Numbered from the stretch's first letter, positions 54,723-63,979 are shown. The stretch is DNA of 64,000 bases from Wenjunlia vitaminophila DSM 41686 (GCF_000380165.1 NZ_KB904636.1:62001-126000); one strand, 5' to 3'. Notes: generated from the letters alone by a model not told the origin. Program-made: numbers and translations.

Positions 54723-55480
54723 CGACCAACGGTCTGGCCGGGTTGCGCGCCGTGGTCACCGGCGGCGCCTCGGGCATCGGGAGGGCCACGGCGCTGGCGC
54801 TCCAGGCGCACGGCGCCCGGGTGGCGGTCCTGGACCTCACCCCCGAGGCCGTCAGCGCACCGCTCGTGGGCCTGCGGGTGGACGTCGCCGACGACGCCAG
54901 CGTCCGCACCGCCGTCGAGGCCGCGGCGACGGAGCTGGGCGGCATCGACATCCTCGTCAACAACGCCGGGGTCGGCGCCGCCGGCACCGTGGAGGACAAC
55001 CCCGACCAGCAGTGGCGTTCCGTGCTGGACGTCAACGTCCTCGGCGTGGTCCGCACCACCCGCGCCGCCCTCCCCCACCTGCGCCGGTCCGCGAACGCCG
55101 CGGTCGTCAACACCTGCTCGATCGCCGCCACCGCTGGCCTGCCGCAGCGCGCCCTGTACTCCGCGAGCAAGGGCGCCGTGCTGTCCCTCACCCTCGCGAT
55201 GGCCGCCGACCACGTCCGGGAGAACATCCGCGTCAACTGCGTCAACCCGGGCACGGTGGACACGCCCTGGGTGGGCCGGCTGCTGGACGCCGCCGAGGAC
55301 CCGGCCACGGAACGCGCCGCGCTGTGTGCCCGGCAACCCACGGGCAGGCTGGTCACCGCGGACGAGGTGGCCGCGGCCATCGTCTACCTGGCCTCCCCGG
55401 CCGCCGCCAGCGTCACCGGCACCGCGCTCGCCGTCGACGGCGGCATGGCGGGCCTGCGGTTGAGGCCCGCCAGCCGGTGA
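54719..55480 (+). CDS. Short-chain dehydrogenase, likely 2-keto-3-deoxy-L-fuconate dehydrogenase
   Basis: The ATG at 54719 overlaps the dehydratase stop. The 253-residue protein is a classical [13 protein letters not shown] cofactor loop, NNAG, catalytic Ser in NTCSIAAT, and YSASK with the catalytic Tyr/Lys. An Asp at the end of the second strand (VLDLTP) favours NAD. In the known non-phosphorylative fucose pathway an SDR oxidises 2-keto-3-deoxy-L-fuconate to the 2,4-diketo acid, so this is the best assignment. A role as fucose dehydrogenase is possible. Confidence 0.85.
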   Translation: MTTNGLAGLRAVVTGGASGIGRATALALQAHGARVAVLDLTPEAVSAPLVGLRVDVADDASVRTAVEAAATELGGIDILVNNAGVGAAGTVEDNPDQQWRSVLDVNVLGVVRTTRAALPHLRRSANAAVVNTCSIAATAGLPQRALYSASKGAVLSLTLAMAADHVRENIRVNCVNPGTVDTPWVGRLLDAAEDPATERAALCARQPTGRLVTADEVAAAIVYLASPAAASVTGTALAVDGGMAGLRLRPASR

Positions 55481-56478
55481 ACGCCGGCATCCAGCGCGCG
55501 GCGGTCGGCCGCGGCACCGCCTGGACGACGCGGCTCGCGTTCGGCTCGGCGGGCATCGGGAACCTCTACACCGCCGTCACCGACGACGACGCGGCCCGTA
55601 CCCTCTCCACCGCGTGGGACGTGGGCATCCGCTCCTTCGACACCGCCCCGCACTACGGCCTGGGCCTGGCCGAGCGGCGCCTCGGCGCTTTCCTGCGCGA
55701 GCGCCCCAGGGCCGAGTACACGATCTCCACCAAGGTCGGCAGGCTCCTGGTCCCCACTCCCGGGAACACCGGTGACGACCTGGCCAACGGCTTCGCCGTC
55801 CCCGCCACCTCCCGCCGGGTGTGGGACTTCAGCGCCGACGGCGTGCGGCGGAGCCTGGACGCCAGCCTGGAGAGGCTCGGGCTCGACCGGGTGGACATCG
55901 TCTACCTGCACGACCCCGACGACCACGCCGAACAGGCGCTGCGCGAGGCGTACCCCGCGCTGGAGCGGCTGCGCGCCGAGGGGGTGGTCCGGGCCATCGG
56001 CGTCGGCATGAACCAGACCGCCCTGCCCACGCGGTTCGTCACCGACACCGACATCGACGCGGTTCTGCTGGCCGGCCGCTACACGCTGCTCGACCAGAGC
56101 GGACTGGCCGAACTGCTGCCCGCCGCGGCGCGGCGGGGCACCTCGGTGATCGCCGGCGGGGTGTTCAACTCCGGCCTGCTCGCCGACCCCCACCCCGGCT
56201 CGAGGTACGACTACGCCGCGGCCCCCGCACCGGTGCTCCAGCGGGCCCTGCGCATGCGGGACCTCTGCGAACGCCACGGGGTGCCGCTGCGCGCCGCCGC
56301 CGCGCGGTTCCCCCTGGGGCACCCCGCCGTCGCCGGGGTCCTGCTGGGCCTGCGCAGTGCCTGGGAGGTCACCGACGCGGCCACCCTCGCCGAGCGGGAG
56401 ATCCCCGACGCCCTGTGGGAGGAGCTGCGGGCCCGACACCTCATCGCCTCCGACGCTCCTGTCCCGGGGAGGGGGTGA
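55477..56478 (+). CDS. Aldo/keto reductase, likely L-fucose dehydrogenase
   Basis: The GTG at 55477 overlaps the SDR stop (GTGA). The 333-residue protein follows the AKR pattern: FDTAPHYGLGLAERRLG with catalytic Asp and Tyr, STKVGR with the Lys, and VDIVYLHDPD with His. It resembles D-threo-aldose/L-fucose 1-dehydrogenases. It would oxidise L-fucose to L-fucono-lactone with NAD(P). It ends 6 nt before lutA. Confidence 0.85.
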   Translation: MNAGIQRAAVGRGTAWTTRLAFGSAGIGNLYTAVTDDDAARTLSTAWDVGIRSFDTAPHYGLGLAERRLGAFLRERPRAEYTISTKVGRLLVPTPGNTGDDLANGFAVPATSRRVWDFSADGVRRSLDASLERLGLDRVDIVYLHDPDDHAEQALREAYPALERLRAEGVVRAIGVGMNQTALPTRFVTDTDIDAVLLAGRYTLLDQSGLAELLPAAARRGTSVIAGGVFNSGLLADPHPGSRYDYAAAPAPVLQRALRMRDLCERHGVPLRAAAARFPLGHPAVAGVLLGLRSAWEVTDAATLAEREIPDALWEELRARHLIASDAPVPGRG

Positions 56479-56484
56479 CGTCGC

Positions 56485-57222
56485 ATGCGGATCGCGCTGT
56501 TCATCACGTGCTTCAACGACACCATGTTCCCCGGCACGGGCCGCGCCGTGCTGCGCGTGCTGGAACGCCTCGGCCACACCGTGGAGTTCCCGCAGGAGCA
56601 GACCTGCTGCGGCCAGATGCACGTCAACACCGGTTACCGGCGTGCGGCCGTGCCCCTGGTCGCCAGGTTCGCCGAGGCGTTCGCCGGCTACGACGCGGTG
56701 GTGACGCCCTCCGCCTCGTGCGCCGGCACGGTCCGGGAGAGCCACCCGCTCCTCGCCGGGCTCGGCGGCGCCGGGCTGCCGGACGCCGTGGCCGCGGTCG
56801 CGCCCCGGGTGTACGAACTGACCGAGTTCCTGGTCGACGTCCTGGGCGTCACCGACGTCGGCGCCCACTTCCCGCACCGGGTCACCTACCACCCCACCTG
56901 CCACTCCCTGCGGGGGCTGCGCCTGGGTGACCGGCCGCTGCGACTGCTCCGCGCCGTCAGGGGCATCGACCTCGTCGAGCTGCCCAGGGCCGACGCCTGC
57001 TGCGGCTTCGGCGGCACGTTCGCGATCAAGAACGCGGACACCTCCACCGCCATGCTCGCGGACAAGATGAGTGACGTGCTGAACACCGGCGCGGAGGTCG
57101 TGTGCGCCGCGGACAACTCCTGTCTGATGCACATCGGTGGCGGACTCGACCGACTCAGCGCCGGCGTCCGCACCATGCACCTGGCGGAGATCCTGGCCGC
57201 CACGGGAGGGCAGCGACCTTGA
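56485..57222 (+). CDS. lutA: LutA, Fe-S subunit of L-lactate oxidation complex
   Basis: The 245-residue protein has two CCG-type cysteine-rich domains: TCCGQMHVNTG in the first with an upstream CFND Cys, and TYHPTCHSLRG plus ACCGFGGTF in the second. These ligate Fe-S clusters in LutA/YkgE. With LutB and LutC it oxidises L-lactate to pyruvate at the membrane. The stop overlaps the lutB TTG start. Confidence 0.92.
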   Translation: MRIALFITCFNDTMFPGTGRAVLRVLERLGHTVEFPQEQTCCGQMHVNTGYRRAAVPLVARFAEAFAGYDAVVTPSASCAGTVRESHPLLAGLGGAGLPDAVAAVAPRVYELTEFLVDVLGVTDVGAHFPHRVTYHPTCHSLRGLRLGDRPLRLLRAVRGIDLVELPRADACCGFGGTFAIKNADTSTAMLADKMSDVLNTGAEVVCAADNSCLMHIGGGLDRLSAGVRTMHLAEILAATGGQRP

Positions 57223-58682
57223 GCACCGGCAGCGACGGGCGGGTCTGGCTGGGCACGCCCGCCTTCCCCAAGGCGGCACGCACCGCCCTGACCGACACCC
57301 AACTGCGCCGCAACCTGCGGCACGCCACGTCAACCATCCGCGCCAAACGCCTCCAGGCAGTGGAGGAGCTGACCGACTTCGAGGCGCTGCGGGAGGCCGG
57401 CTCCGCACTCAAGCGGCGTACCGCGCGCCACCTGGACCGGTACCTCGAGCAGCTCGAGCGGTCCGTCACCGACGCCGGAGGCACCGTCCACTGGGCGGCC
57501 GACGCCGCGGAGGCCAACCAGATCGTCACCCGACTGGTGCGGGCCACCGGTGAGCGCGAGGTGGTCAAGGTCAAGTCCATGGCCACGCAGGAGATCGGTC
57601 TCAACGAGGCGCTCGCCGAGGCGGGCATCACCGCGTACGAGACGGATCTGGCGGAGCTGATCGTCCAACTCGGCGAGGACCGTCCCTCCCACATCCTTGT
57701 CCCGGCCATCCACCGGAACCGTGCGGAGATCCGGGACATCTTCCAGCGCGAGATGGGCGCGTGGGGACGCGCCGCCCCGCGGGACCTCGACGACGGCCTC
57801 GAGTCGCTCACCGAGGCGGCCCGTCAGCACCTGCGCGAGAAGTTCCTGACCGCGAGGGTCGCGGTGTCCGGGGCCAACTTCGCCGCGGCGGACACCGGCA
57901 CCGTAGTGGTGGTGGAGTCGGAGGGCAACGGGCGGATGTGCCTGACCCTGCCGGAAACACTGATCACGGTGATGGGCATCGAGAAGGTCGTGCCGCGGTT
58001 CACCGACCTGGAGGTCTTCCTCCAGCTCCTCCCCAGGAGCTCCACGGGCGAACGCATGAACCCGTACACCTCCACGTGGACGGGCGTGGTGGCCGGGGAC
58101 GGCCCGCAGGCCTTCCACCTCGTCCTGCTCGACAACGGGCGCACCGACGTGCTGAAGGACACCGTGGGGCGCCAGGCCCTGGCGTGCATCCGCTGTTCGG
58201 CCTGCCTGAACGTCTGCCCGGTGTACGAGCGGACCGGTGGCCACTCCTACGGCTCGGTGTACCCGGGGCCGATCGGTGCGGTGCTGACCCCCCAGTTGGT
58301 GGGGGTGGGGCAGGCCGCGTCCCTGCCGTTCGCCTCCACCCTGTGCGGTGCCTGTTACGACGCCTGTCCTGTGAAGATCAACATTCCGGAGGTGCTGACG
58401 CACCTGCGGGCCGAGGTGGTCGAGGGCGGGCGGCAGGGCCTCAGACCGCCAACGGCGGAGGCGGTGGCCATGAAGGCCGCGGCGGCGGTGCTGAACTCGC
58501 CGCGGCTGTGGAGGATGGCACAGCGGGCCGCCGCGGTGGGGGGAGGGGTGGTCGGTCGCGGGGGACGCGTCCGGCGGCTCCCCGGCCCGCTGCGCGGCTG
58601 GTCGAACGCGCGGGACACCGCGGTGCCGCCGCGGGAGTCGTTCCGCGACTGGTGGCGGAAGAACCGGGAGGGTGGAGGATGA
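57219..58682 (+). CDS. lutB: LutB, Fe-S and LUD-domain subunit
   Basis: The TTG start at 57219 overlaps the lutA stop, with GGGAGGG upstream. The 487-residue protein has an N-terminal LUD domain (KVKSMATQEIGLNEAL, then GANFAAADTGTVVVVE) and two 4Fe-4S motifs, CIRCSACLNVCP (323-334) and CGACYDACP (376-384). This is the LutB/YkgF architecture. The C-terminal 90 residues are basic and specific to this family branch. It overlaps lutC by 4 nt (ATGA). Confidence 0.92.
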   Translation: MSTGSDGRVWLGTPAFPKAARTALTDTQLRRNLRHATSTIRAKRLQAVEELTDFEALREAGSALKRRTARHLDRYLEQLERSVTDAGGTVHWAADAAEANQIVTRLVRATGEREVVKVKSMATQEIGLNEALAEAGITAYETDLAELIVQLGEDRPSHILVPAIHRNRAEIRDIFQREMGAWGRAAPRDLDDGLESLTEAARQHLREKFLTARVAVSGANFAAADTGTVVVVESEGNGRMCLTLPETLITVMGIEKVVPRFTDLEVFLQLLPRSSTGERMNPYTSTWTGVVAGDGPQAFHLVLLDNGRTDVLKDTVGRQALACIRCSACLNVCPVYERTGGHSYGSVYPGPIGAVLTPQLVGVGQAASLPFASTLCGACYDACPVKINIPEVLTHLRAEVVEGGRQGLRPPTAEAVAMKAAAAVLNSPRLWRMAQRAAAVGGGVVGRGGRVRRLPGPLRGWSNARDTAVPPRESFRDWWRKNREGGG

Positions 58683-59326
58683 GCAGCCGCCGAACCGTAC
58701 TCGGCCGGATCAGGGCCGCCCTCGCCGACGTGCCGCGGGACGAGACCCCCGACCAGGTGGGTGTGGTGCGCGACTACCTGCGCAGCCACGCGGGCCACGA
58801 CGTGGTCGGCCTCTTCGTCGAGCGGGTGGCCGACTACGGTGCCACAGTGGTGCGGTGCGCCCCCGACGAGGCGGCCGGTGCCGTCGCCGCCGCGTTGGAG
58901 CGGCACGGCGCACGACGCGTGATCGTCCCCGAGGGGTTCCCGGCCGGTCTGCTGCCGGACGGCGACTGGGGGTGGGTGAGGGACGACCCGCCGCTGGGCG
59001 TCACGGAACTCGACGCGGCGGAGGGGACGTTGACCACGGCGGCGGTGGCCATCGCGGTCACCGGGACGGTGGTGCTGGACGCCGGGCCGGGTCAGGGCCG
59101 CCGCGCCCTGACCCTGGTGCCCGACTACCACCTGTGCGTGGTGCACGCCGACCGGATCGTTCCGGACGTGCCGGACGCCCTGGGCGGGCTCGACCCGCGC
59201 CGGCCGCTGACCTTCGTGTCCGGCCCGTCCGCGACCAGTGACATCGAACTGGAGCGGGTCGAGGGCGTGCACGGGCCGCGCACCCTCGATGTGATCGTCG
59301 TCGAATCCCGAGGGGCGGGGGCGTGA
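58679..59326 (+). CDS. lutC: LutC, LUD-domain subunit
   Basis: The ATG at 58679 overlaps the lutB stop. The 215-residue protein consists of a LUD domain with the conserved VTELDAAEGTLTTAAVAIAVTGTVVLD run (in parts: VTELDAAEGTLT, GTVVLDAG) and ends SATSDIELERVEGVHGPRTL, the LutC/YkgG hallmark. It is the last gene of the operon. The presence of a full lactate-oxidising complex in a fucose operon fits a pathway that releases L-lactate. Confidence 0.92.
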   Translation: MSSRRTVLGRIRAALADVPRDETPDQVGVVRDYLRSHAGHDVVGLFVERVADYGATVVRCAPDEAAGAVAAALERHGARRVIVPEGFPAGLLPDGDWGWVRDDPPLGVTELDAAEGTLTTAAVAIAVTGTVVLDAGPGQGRRALTLVPDYHLCVVHADRIVPDVPDALGGLDPRRPLTFVSGPSATSDIELERVEGVHGPRTLDVIVVESRGAGA

Positions 59327-59501
59327 CACCCTCCCACCGCTGACGGGCGGGGCGTCCGCGGTCGCACCGACCGCCCGGGCCGGGCCCCGTCACCGGTCCG
59401 GGCGGCTGCGGAACACCTGACTCGGTGTCGGGCGCCCCTCTTCCACCATGTGGTTACCCGGCGGTAGCGTGCTGGGTCCCCACCGTGCGAGGGGGCGTGT
59501 C

Positions 59502-60062
59502 ATGGCCACTGCCGGCAGCTTCGACCCCGTGGCGAACACGAGGCCACCCGCGCGGCGTTGCGTGCCGTCGTCCCCCGTCTGGCCGACCTGTTGAGGGCGG
59601 TGCCCGACGTGGGGGCGCCCTCGGGCCTCCCGGTGTGGTCGGTGGGTGACGTCGGCGCGCACGTCGGCGGTGTACCTGGCGTACTGCTCCGCCTTCACCC
59701 GCGGGTTCGAGGACTGGGACAGCGTCCTGCCGCCGGGCGACGGTCCCTTCACCGAGCGGCTCGCGGCCGTCAACACGCGGGCGCTGGGACTGTTCGGCGA
59801 CGACGAACGCCTGCGGCTCGGCGAGTTCGTCACCGAACGAGGGGAAGCGTTCCTGCGGGCCTCTGAAGGTCTTGCGCCCGACACCACCGTGGCGACGCCC
59901 TGGCACGGGGAACAGGGCGAACTGACGTTGGCGACCGCGACCGGGCTGCTGCTCGGTGAGAGCCTCCCGCACGGTTTCGACATCGCGCGCGGTCAGCTAC
60001 GGTCCAGTGGTCGCAAACCGTGGCTCGGCCCACGCCTGGGGCAGCTCTTCGTCAGCCCGTGA
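59502..60062 (+). pseudogene. Frameshifted maleylpyruvate isomerase/DinB-like gene
   Basis: Three segments in two frames read as one protein: a start MATAGSFDPVAN from ATG 59502, then EATRAALRAVVPRLADLLRAV to WSVGDVGAHVGG in frame shifted by two, then VYLAYCSAFTRGFEDWD to the end at 60062 back in the first frame. The WSVGDVGAHVGGV segment matches the W-T-V-x-D-x-x-A-H-L motif of mycothiol-dependent maleylpyruvate isomerase/DinB proteins. Shifts lie near 59538-59550 and 59665-59680 and cancel out. This is either a recent pseudogene or two sequencing errors. Confidence 0.65.
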
Positions 60063-60143
60063 GACCAGTGCCGGGGGACCCGCCGCTGGGGCGGGCCGCG
60101 GCTGACCGCGCGGCCCTGTCACGGCGGGCTCGGCGCGGAACGC

Positions 60144-60344
60144 TCACCGGTGGCTGCCGGGACGTTCGCCCTTGGGGCCCCGGCCGCGTTCGGTTCGGGG
60201 ACCGTGGGTGCGCCATCCGGGGTCGGACTGGAGGGTCTCGTTGGCCCGCTCGTTGGCGTGCTGGTCGGGCACCCCCTCGTCCTCGGCCTTCTTGCGGAGC
60301 TTGGCCCGCCGCTTGTCGTACTTCTTGCTTCCGGGCTCGGGCAC
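60144..60344 (-). CDS. Small basic hypothetical protein
   Basis: The GTG at 60344 follows GGGAGTGAG and gives 66 residues. The N-terminus PEPGSKKYDKRRAKLRKKAED is followed by GVPDQHANERANETLQ, a pattern found in small streptomycete proteins sometimes labelled plasmid-stabilisation-like. It is very hydrophilic and ends in an Arg/Gly-rich tail. Function unknown. Confidence 0.7.
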   Translation of the reverse strand: MPEPGSKKYDKRRAKLRKKAEDEGVPDQHANERANETLQSDPGWRTHGPRTERGRGPKGERPGSHR

Positions 60345-60902
60345 GGCGCTCACTCCCTCATCTCGGGTCCTTCCCCGGTGCCCGCGACGGACGCCGGTAA
60401 ACCGGCATCGGAACCGACACCGCCCCGCGGTCGACGCCCGGTTTCCCGACCCGGCACACCCCCGCCGTGCGGGACATCGCATATCTCATTCCAGGCGAAC
60501 ACCGTCGACCAATTGCCCGAGCTGCTGAGACGTCGCTGATTCCGCCATCTCCGCACGGCCGCGAACCGAGCTTTTGACAGCGCTTTCCGTCGAGAGTTCC
60601 CTCCTGCGACCAATGCCTCCACCGCACCCGCGAAACGATGGTTCACCAGGGAGGACGCCCGTCCCACCTGGGCCTTGTGCGTGCAGGTCAGCGCCTTCCG
60701 CGCGTGCGAAGAGAAGGGAACCCGACGTTACCCGGGAAAAGGGAGCACGGAACGCGATCATACGGTTGACGAAAAGGCATTCGCCCTATCGACTTCCCCT
60801 GTACCAGTGGTTACCGTGAGGAGCCTCACCACCCTCAGGTGCCCACCGCGCAGGCAAAGGCGCCGCACAGGTCGTGGGCATCCCAACGGAAGGGGTTTCG
60901 TC
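60345..60902. other. Gene-free interval upstream of lanthipeptide genes
   Basis: This 558-bp interval has lower GC than its surroundings, especially 60480-60800. It should hold the promoter of the lanthipeptide genes; TTGACG at 60766-60771 is a possible -35 element, but no convincing -10 is at standard spacing. I see no second precursor peptide. Confidence 0.4.
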
Positions 60903-61106
60903 ATGCAGGCCATTCCCCTGGCAGAAACGAAGGACATCGTCTCCGGCTGGCGTGCCGGTGCCGAGAGCGTGGGCGCGTTCGACAACCCGGCCGGCCCCCT
61001 GTACGTCGGGGGCGCCGCCACCGAGGCCGGGCTCACCCGGCCCGACGTCGCTGCCGTCACCGGCCTGAGCCCCTGCACCGGCTCCGGCCCCATCGACTGT
61101 TGCTGA
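60903..61106 (+). CDS. Class II lanthipeptide precursor (LanA)
   Basis: The ATG at 60903 gives a 67-residue precursor. The leader has the W...NPAG pattern of mersacidin/actagardine-type leaders (Trp16, DNPAG at 27-31). The C-terminal core contains Thr53, Ser56, Cys58, Thr59, Ser61, Cys66 and Cys67, in TGLSPCTGSGPIDCC. Three Cys and four Ser/Thr allow up to three thioether rings. The cleavage site is unclear: there is a VGG at 35-37 and a DVAA at 48-51. The lanM gene starts 9 nt downstream. Confidence 0.88.
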   Translation: MQAIPLAETKDIVSGWRAGAESVGAFDNPAGPLYVGGAATEAGLTRPDVAAVTGLSPCTGSGPIDCC

Positions 61107-61114
61107 CGTCGGAC

Positions 61115-63979
61115 ATGTCGCCCGCCGGTGCCGCCCGGGAGGAGAGCCCGACGGACAGCACCGGCGGGTTCGACTCCGTCCACTCCGCGCTGACACGTCC
61201 GGCGCTGCGGGATCTCGATGAACGGCTCGCCGGCCTCCTGAAGCCCGCCGAGCGCGCCGTCGTGCTCGCCGGCGCCCGGTCGTCCCTGCTCACCGCGGTG
61301 CGGCTGAGGCTCAACCGGGTGCTCCTGCTGGAGCTCCACGCCGCCCGCATCGCCGGGCGGCTGGACGCCCCCACGCCCGAGGCCCGCTGGGAGCAGTTCC
61401 TCGAGCTGGCCCGCCGCCCCTCGTTCCACCGGGCCCTCGACACCGACTACCCGGCGCTGCGCCCCCGGCTGGAGCGCGTGGTGCACCACCGCGTGACGGC
61501 CATGGAGGTCCTCGCGCGGCGGCTGGTGGCGGACCGGCACCTCCTCCCCGCCCTCCTGGGTCGCGACCCCGGGCCGCTGGTCGGCGTCACCTCGGACGCC
61601 GGGGACGCCCACCGCGGTGGCCAGAGCGTGGTGCTGCTGGACTTCGCGCACGGCAGGGCCGTCTACAAACCCCGCCCCATGGGCGTGGACACGGCGCTGG
61701 CCGGGCTGCTCGCCACCCTCCAGGCGGACCGTCCGGACGTCGAACGCCTCCGGGTGCCCGCGGCGTTGCCCCGCGACGGCTACGGCTGGGCGGCGTTCGT
61801 GGCGCACCGGTGGTGCGCCGACCCCGGCCAGGTCGAGGAGTTCTACCGGAACCTCGGCCGGTGGCTGGCCGTCGTCCACCTCCTTGGCGGCACCGACATG
61901 CACGCCGAGAACGTCGTCGCTGACGGGCCCGTGCCGGTCGTCGTGGACTGCGAGACCCTGTTCAGCCCGGAGTCCGACCCGCTGCGCAGCGGCCTGGGGG
62001 ACGCCTTCGACCGCTCCACCGTCCTGCTGCGCCGCACCGTGGTGCGCACCGGCCTGCTGCCCATGCGCATGGCCGAGCTCGCCCTGCGCGGGGTGGACCT
62101 GTCCGCCGCCGGGTGCCTCCCCGGGCAGCAGCCCGAGGTGTTCTCACCGGTCATCGTGGATGCGGGGACCGACCGGGCCCGGCTGGGCATGCGGGCCGCC
62201 CCCAGGCACCGCACCGCACACCTGCCGGTCCCCTCCCCCGACCCGCTGGCCCACCGCGAGGAGGTCGTGGACGGGTTCGGGGAGATGCGCGCGCGCATCG
62301 ACGCCCTGGACCGCGCCGGTGCGCTGCGACCCGCTGTCGTGGCCGGGTTCACCGGGTGCGAGCTGCGCGTGGTGCTGCGACCCACGCAGGTCTACGTCGA
62401 GCTGGGCCGCATGCTGTGGCACCCCTCCTCCCTGCACGACCAGGACGCGGCCGTGGAGCGCGCCAGGGACGTCCTGGCCCGGCAGGCGTCGGTCATCACC
62501 GGGGCGCCGCGGGAACCCGAGGTGATCGCGGCGGAGGTGGACGACATGCTCGTCGGCGACGTCCCGTTCTTCTCGTTCCTCCCCGAGCAGGGACGCGTCC
62601 TCGGTCCCGGGGGAACGGTGACGGGCGGGGCGGGCAACCTCATCGATGCCGCGCTGGACCGGTGGCGGGGCAGTGACCCGGCGGAGGAGGAGGCCGTGAT
62701 CAGGGCCTCACTGCTGGGCGCGTACCGGGACCCGGCGTCGGTGGCCCCGCTGCGGCGCCGCACGACGGCCCCACGCGAGGACGACCTGCTCGGGCGGCGC
62801 CGCACGCTGGTCGCGCGGCTGGCCGGTGAACTGTGCCGGCAGGCGGTGACCGGTGAGGACGCCACCGCCACCTGGATCGGCCCGGTCTACAGCGAACACG
62901 GGTACTGCCTGCGCTCGCTGTCCACCGACCTCTACAGCGGCATCGGCGGCGTCGCCGTCGCCCTTTCGGACTACCGGCACCTCTGCGAGCGGGGCGACGT
63001 GCCGGCCGTCGCCGGTCTCGACGCGGTGGTCGACGGCGCCGTACGCACCCTCGTGCTCATGGAGGACGCCGCGGCTCCCACCCGGCTGGGTGCCTACGAG
63101 GGCGTCGGCGGCGGCATCCTGACCTGGCTGGCGCTGCACCGGGTCAACGGTGGGGACCTCCCGTTGCGCCGGGCGGCGGCCCTGGCCGCCCACGCACCCG
63201 AGCTGATCGCCCAGGACACCCACATCGACGTGCTCTCCGGCGTCGCCGGGCTGCTGGTTCCGCTCGTCGGCCTGGCGGAACGCACCGGCGACCGCGGCTG
63301 GCTCGACCTGGCCGGCGCCGCGGCGCGCCGCCTGGCCGCGCTGGCGGTGACCGACGGGACCACCGCGCGCTGGGGCACCGAGCTGTACCCGGGTGGGACG
63401 GGCGGCTTCGCCCACGGGGTGGCGGGGGTCGGCTGGGCCCTGGCCCGTCTCGGCCTGGCTGCCGGTGACCAACGGTGGCTCGACCTGGCTGACGCCGCCT
63501 TCGCGTTCCAGGAGGCCCTCTACCGGCCCCGGGCGGGGAACTGGCGGGACATGCGCGAGTCGGACCCCGACCGGTACGTCACCTCCTGGTGCCACGGGAG
63601 CACCGGCACGGGCCTGGCCGCCTGGGACCTGTACCGCGTGACGGGCCGGGACACCTGGCTGGACGTGGCGGTCCGGGCCGCCGAGGCCACCCGCCGCGAC
63701 GGACTGGGGTGGAACTCCACGCTGTGCCACGGTGACCTGGGCGCGTGGGAGTTACTCGAGCAGGTACCCGCCGACGCCCTGCGGACCCCGGTGGACCGGG
63801 GGGTCCTGGACGCCACCGTGCTCACGGCGCTGGAGGACACCGGGCCGCTGTCACCGGGGGAACGCCGCCCCGCCTCCCCGGGACTGCTCATCGGGACGGC
63901 GGGAGCGATCCACCACCTGCTGCGCACGGGCCGTCACCGGGACGCGCCGCCGACGGTGCTGCTGCCGGAAGGCCGCTGA
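61115..63979 (+). CDS. Class II lanthionine synthetase LanM
   Basis: The ATG at 61115 gives 954 residues; no ribosome binding site is obvious, so translation may be coupled to the precursor. The N-terminal dehydratase domain (DUF4135) has a kinase-like site with Lys185 in VYKPRPM, His263/Asn266 in DMHAENV and Asp278 in VDCETLF. The C-terminal LanC cyclase domain has zinc ligands Cys826 (SWCHG), Cys871 and His872 (LCHGD). It dehydrates Ser/Thr in the core and adds Cys to form lanthionine rings. A transporter/protease (LanT) would lie beyond the window edge. Confidence 0.95.
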   Translation: MSPAGAAREESPTDSTGGFDSVHSALTRPALRDLDERLAGLLKPAERAVVLAGARSSLLTAVRLRLNRVLLLELHAARIAGRLDAPTPEARWEQFLELARRPSFHRALDTDYPALRPRLERVVHHRVTAMEVLARRLVADRHLLPALLGRDPGPLVGVTSDAGDAHRGGQSVVLLDFAHGRAVYKPRPMGVDTALAGLLATLQADRPDVERLRVPAALPRDGYGWAAFVAHRWCADPGQVEEFYRNLGRWLAVVHLLGGTDMHAENVVADGPVPVVVDCETLFSPESDPLRSGLGDAFDRSTVLLRRTVVRTGLLPMRMAELALRGVDLSAAGCLPGQQPEVFSPVIVDAGTDRARLGMRAAPRHRTAHLPVPSPDPLAHREEVVDGFGEMRARIDALDRAGALRPAVVAGFTGCELRVVLRPTQVYVELGRMLWHPSSLHDQDAAVERARDVLARQASVITGAPREPEVIAAEVDDMLVGDVPFFSFLPEQGRVLGPGGTVTGGAGNLIDAALDRWRGSDPAEEEAVIRASLLGAYRDPASVAPLRRRTTAPREDDLLGRRRTLVARLAGELCRQAVTGEDATATWIGPVYSEHGYCLRSLSTDLYSGIGGVAVALSDYRHLCERGDVPAVAGLDAVVDGAVRTLVLMEDAAAPTRLGAYEGVGGGILTWLALHRVNGGDLPLRRAAALAAHAPELIAQDTHIDVLSGVAGLLVPLVGLAERTGDRGWLDLAGAAARRLAALAVTDGTTARWGTELYPGGTGGFAHGVAGVGWALARLGLAAGDQRWLDLADAAFAFQEALYRPRAGNWRDMRESDPDRYVTSWCHGSTGTGLAAWDLYRVTGRDTWLDVAVRAAEATRRDGLGWNSTLCHGDLGAWELLEQVPADALRTPVDRGVLDATVLTALEDTGPLSPGERRPASPGLLIGTAGAIHHLLRTGRHRDAPPTVLLPEGR

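Noticed and set aside
60345-60902. A second lanthipeptide precursor upstream of lanA
   Set aside because: Open frames here have no leader motif, no Cys/Ser/Thr-rich core and no ribosome binding site.
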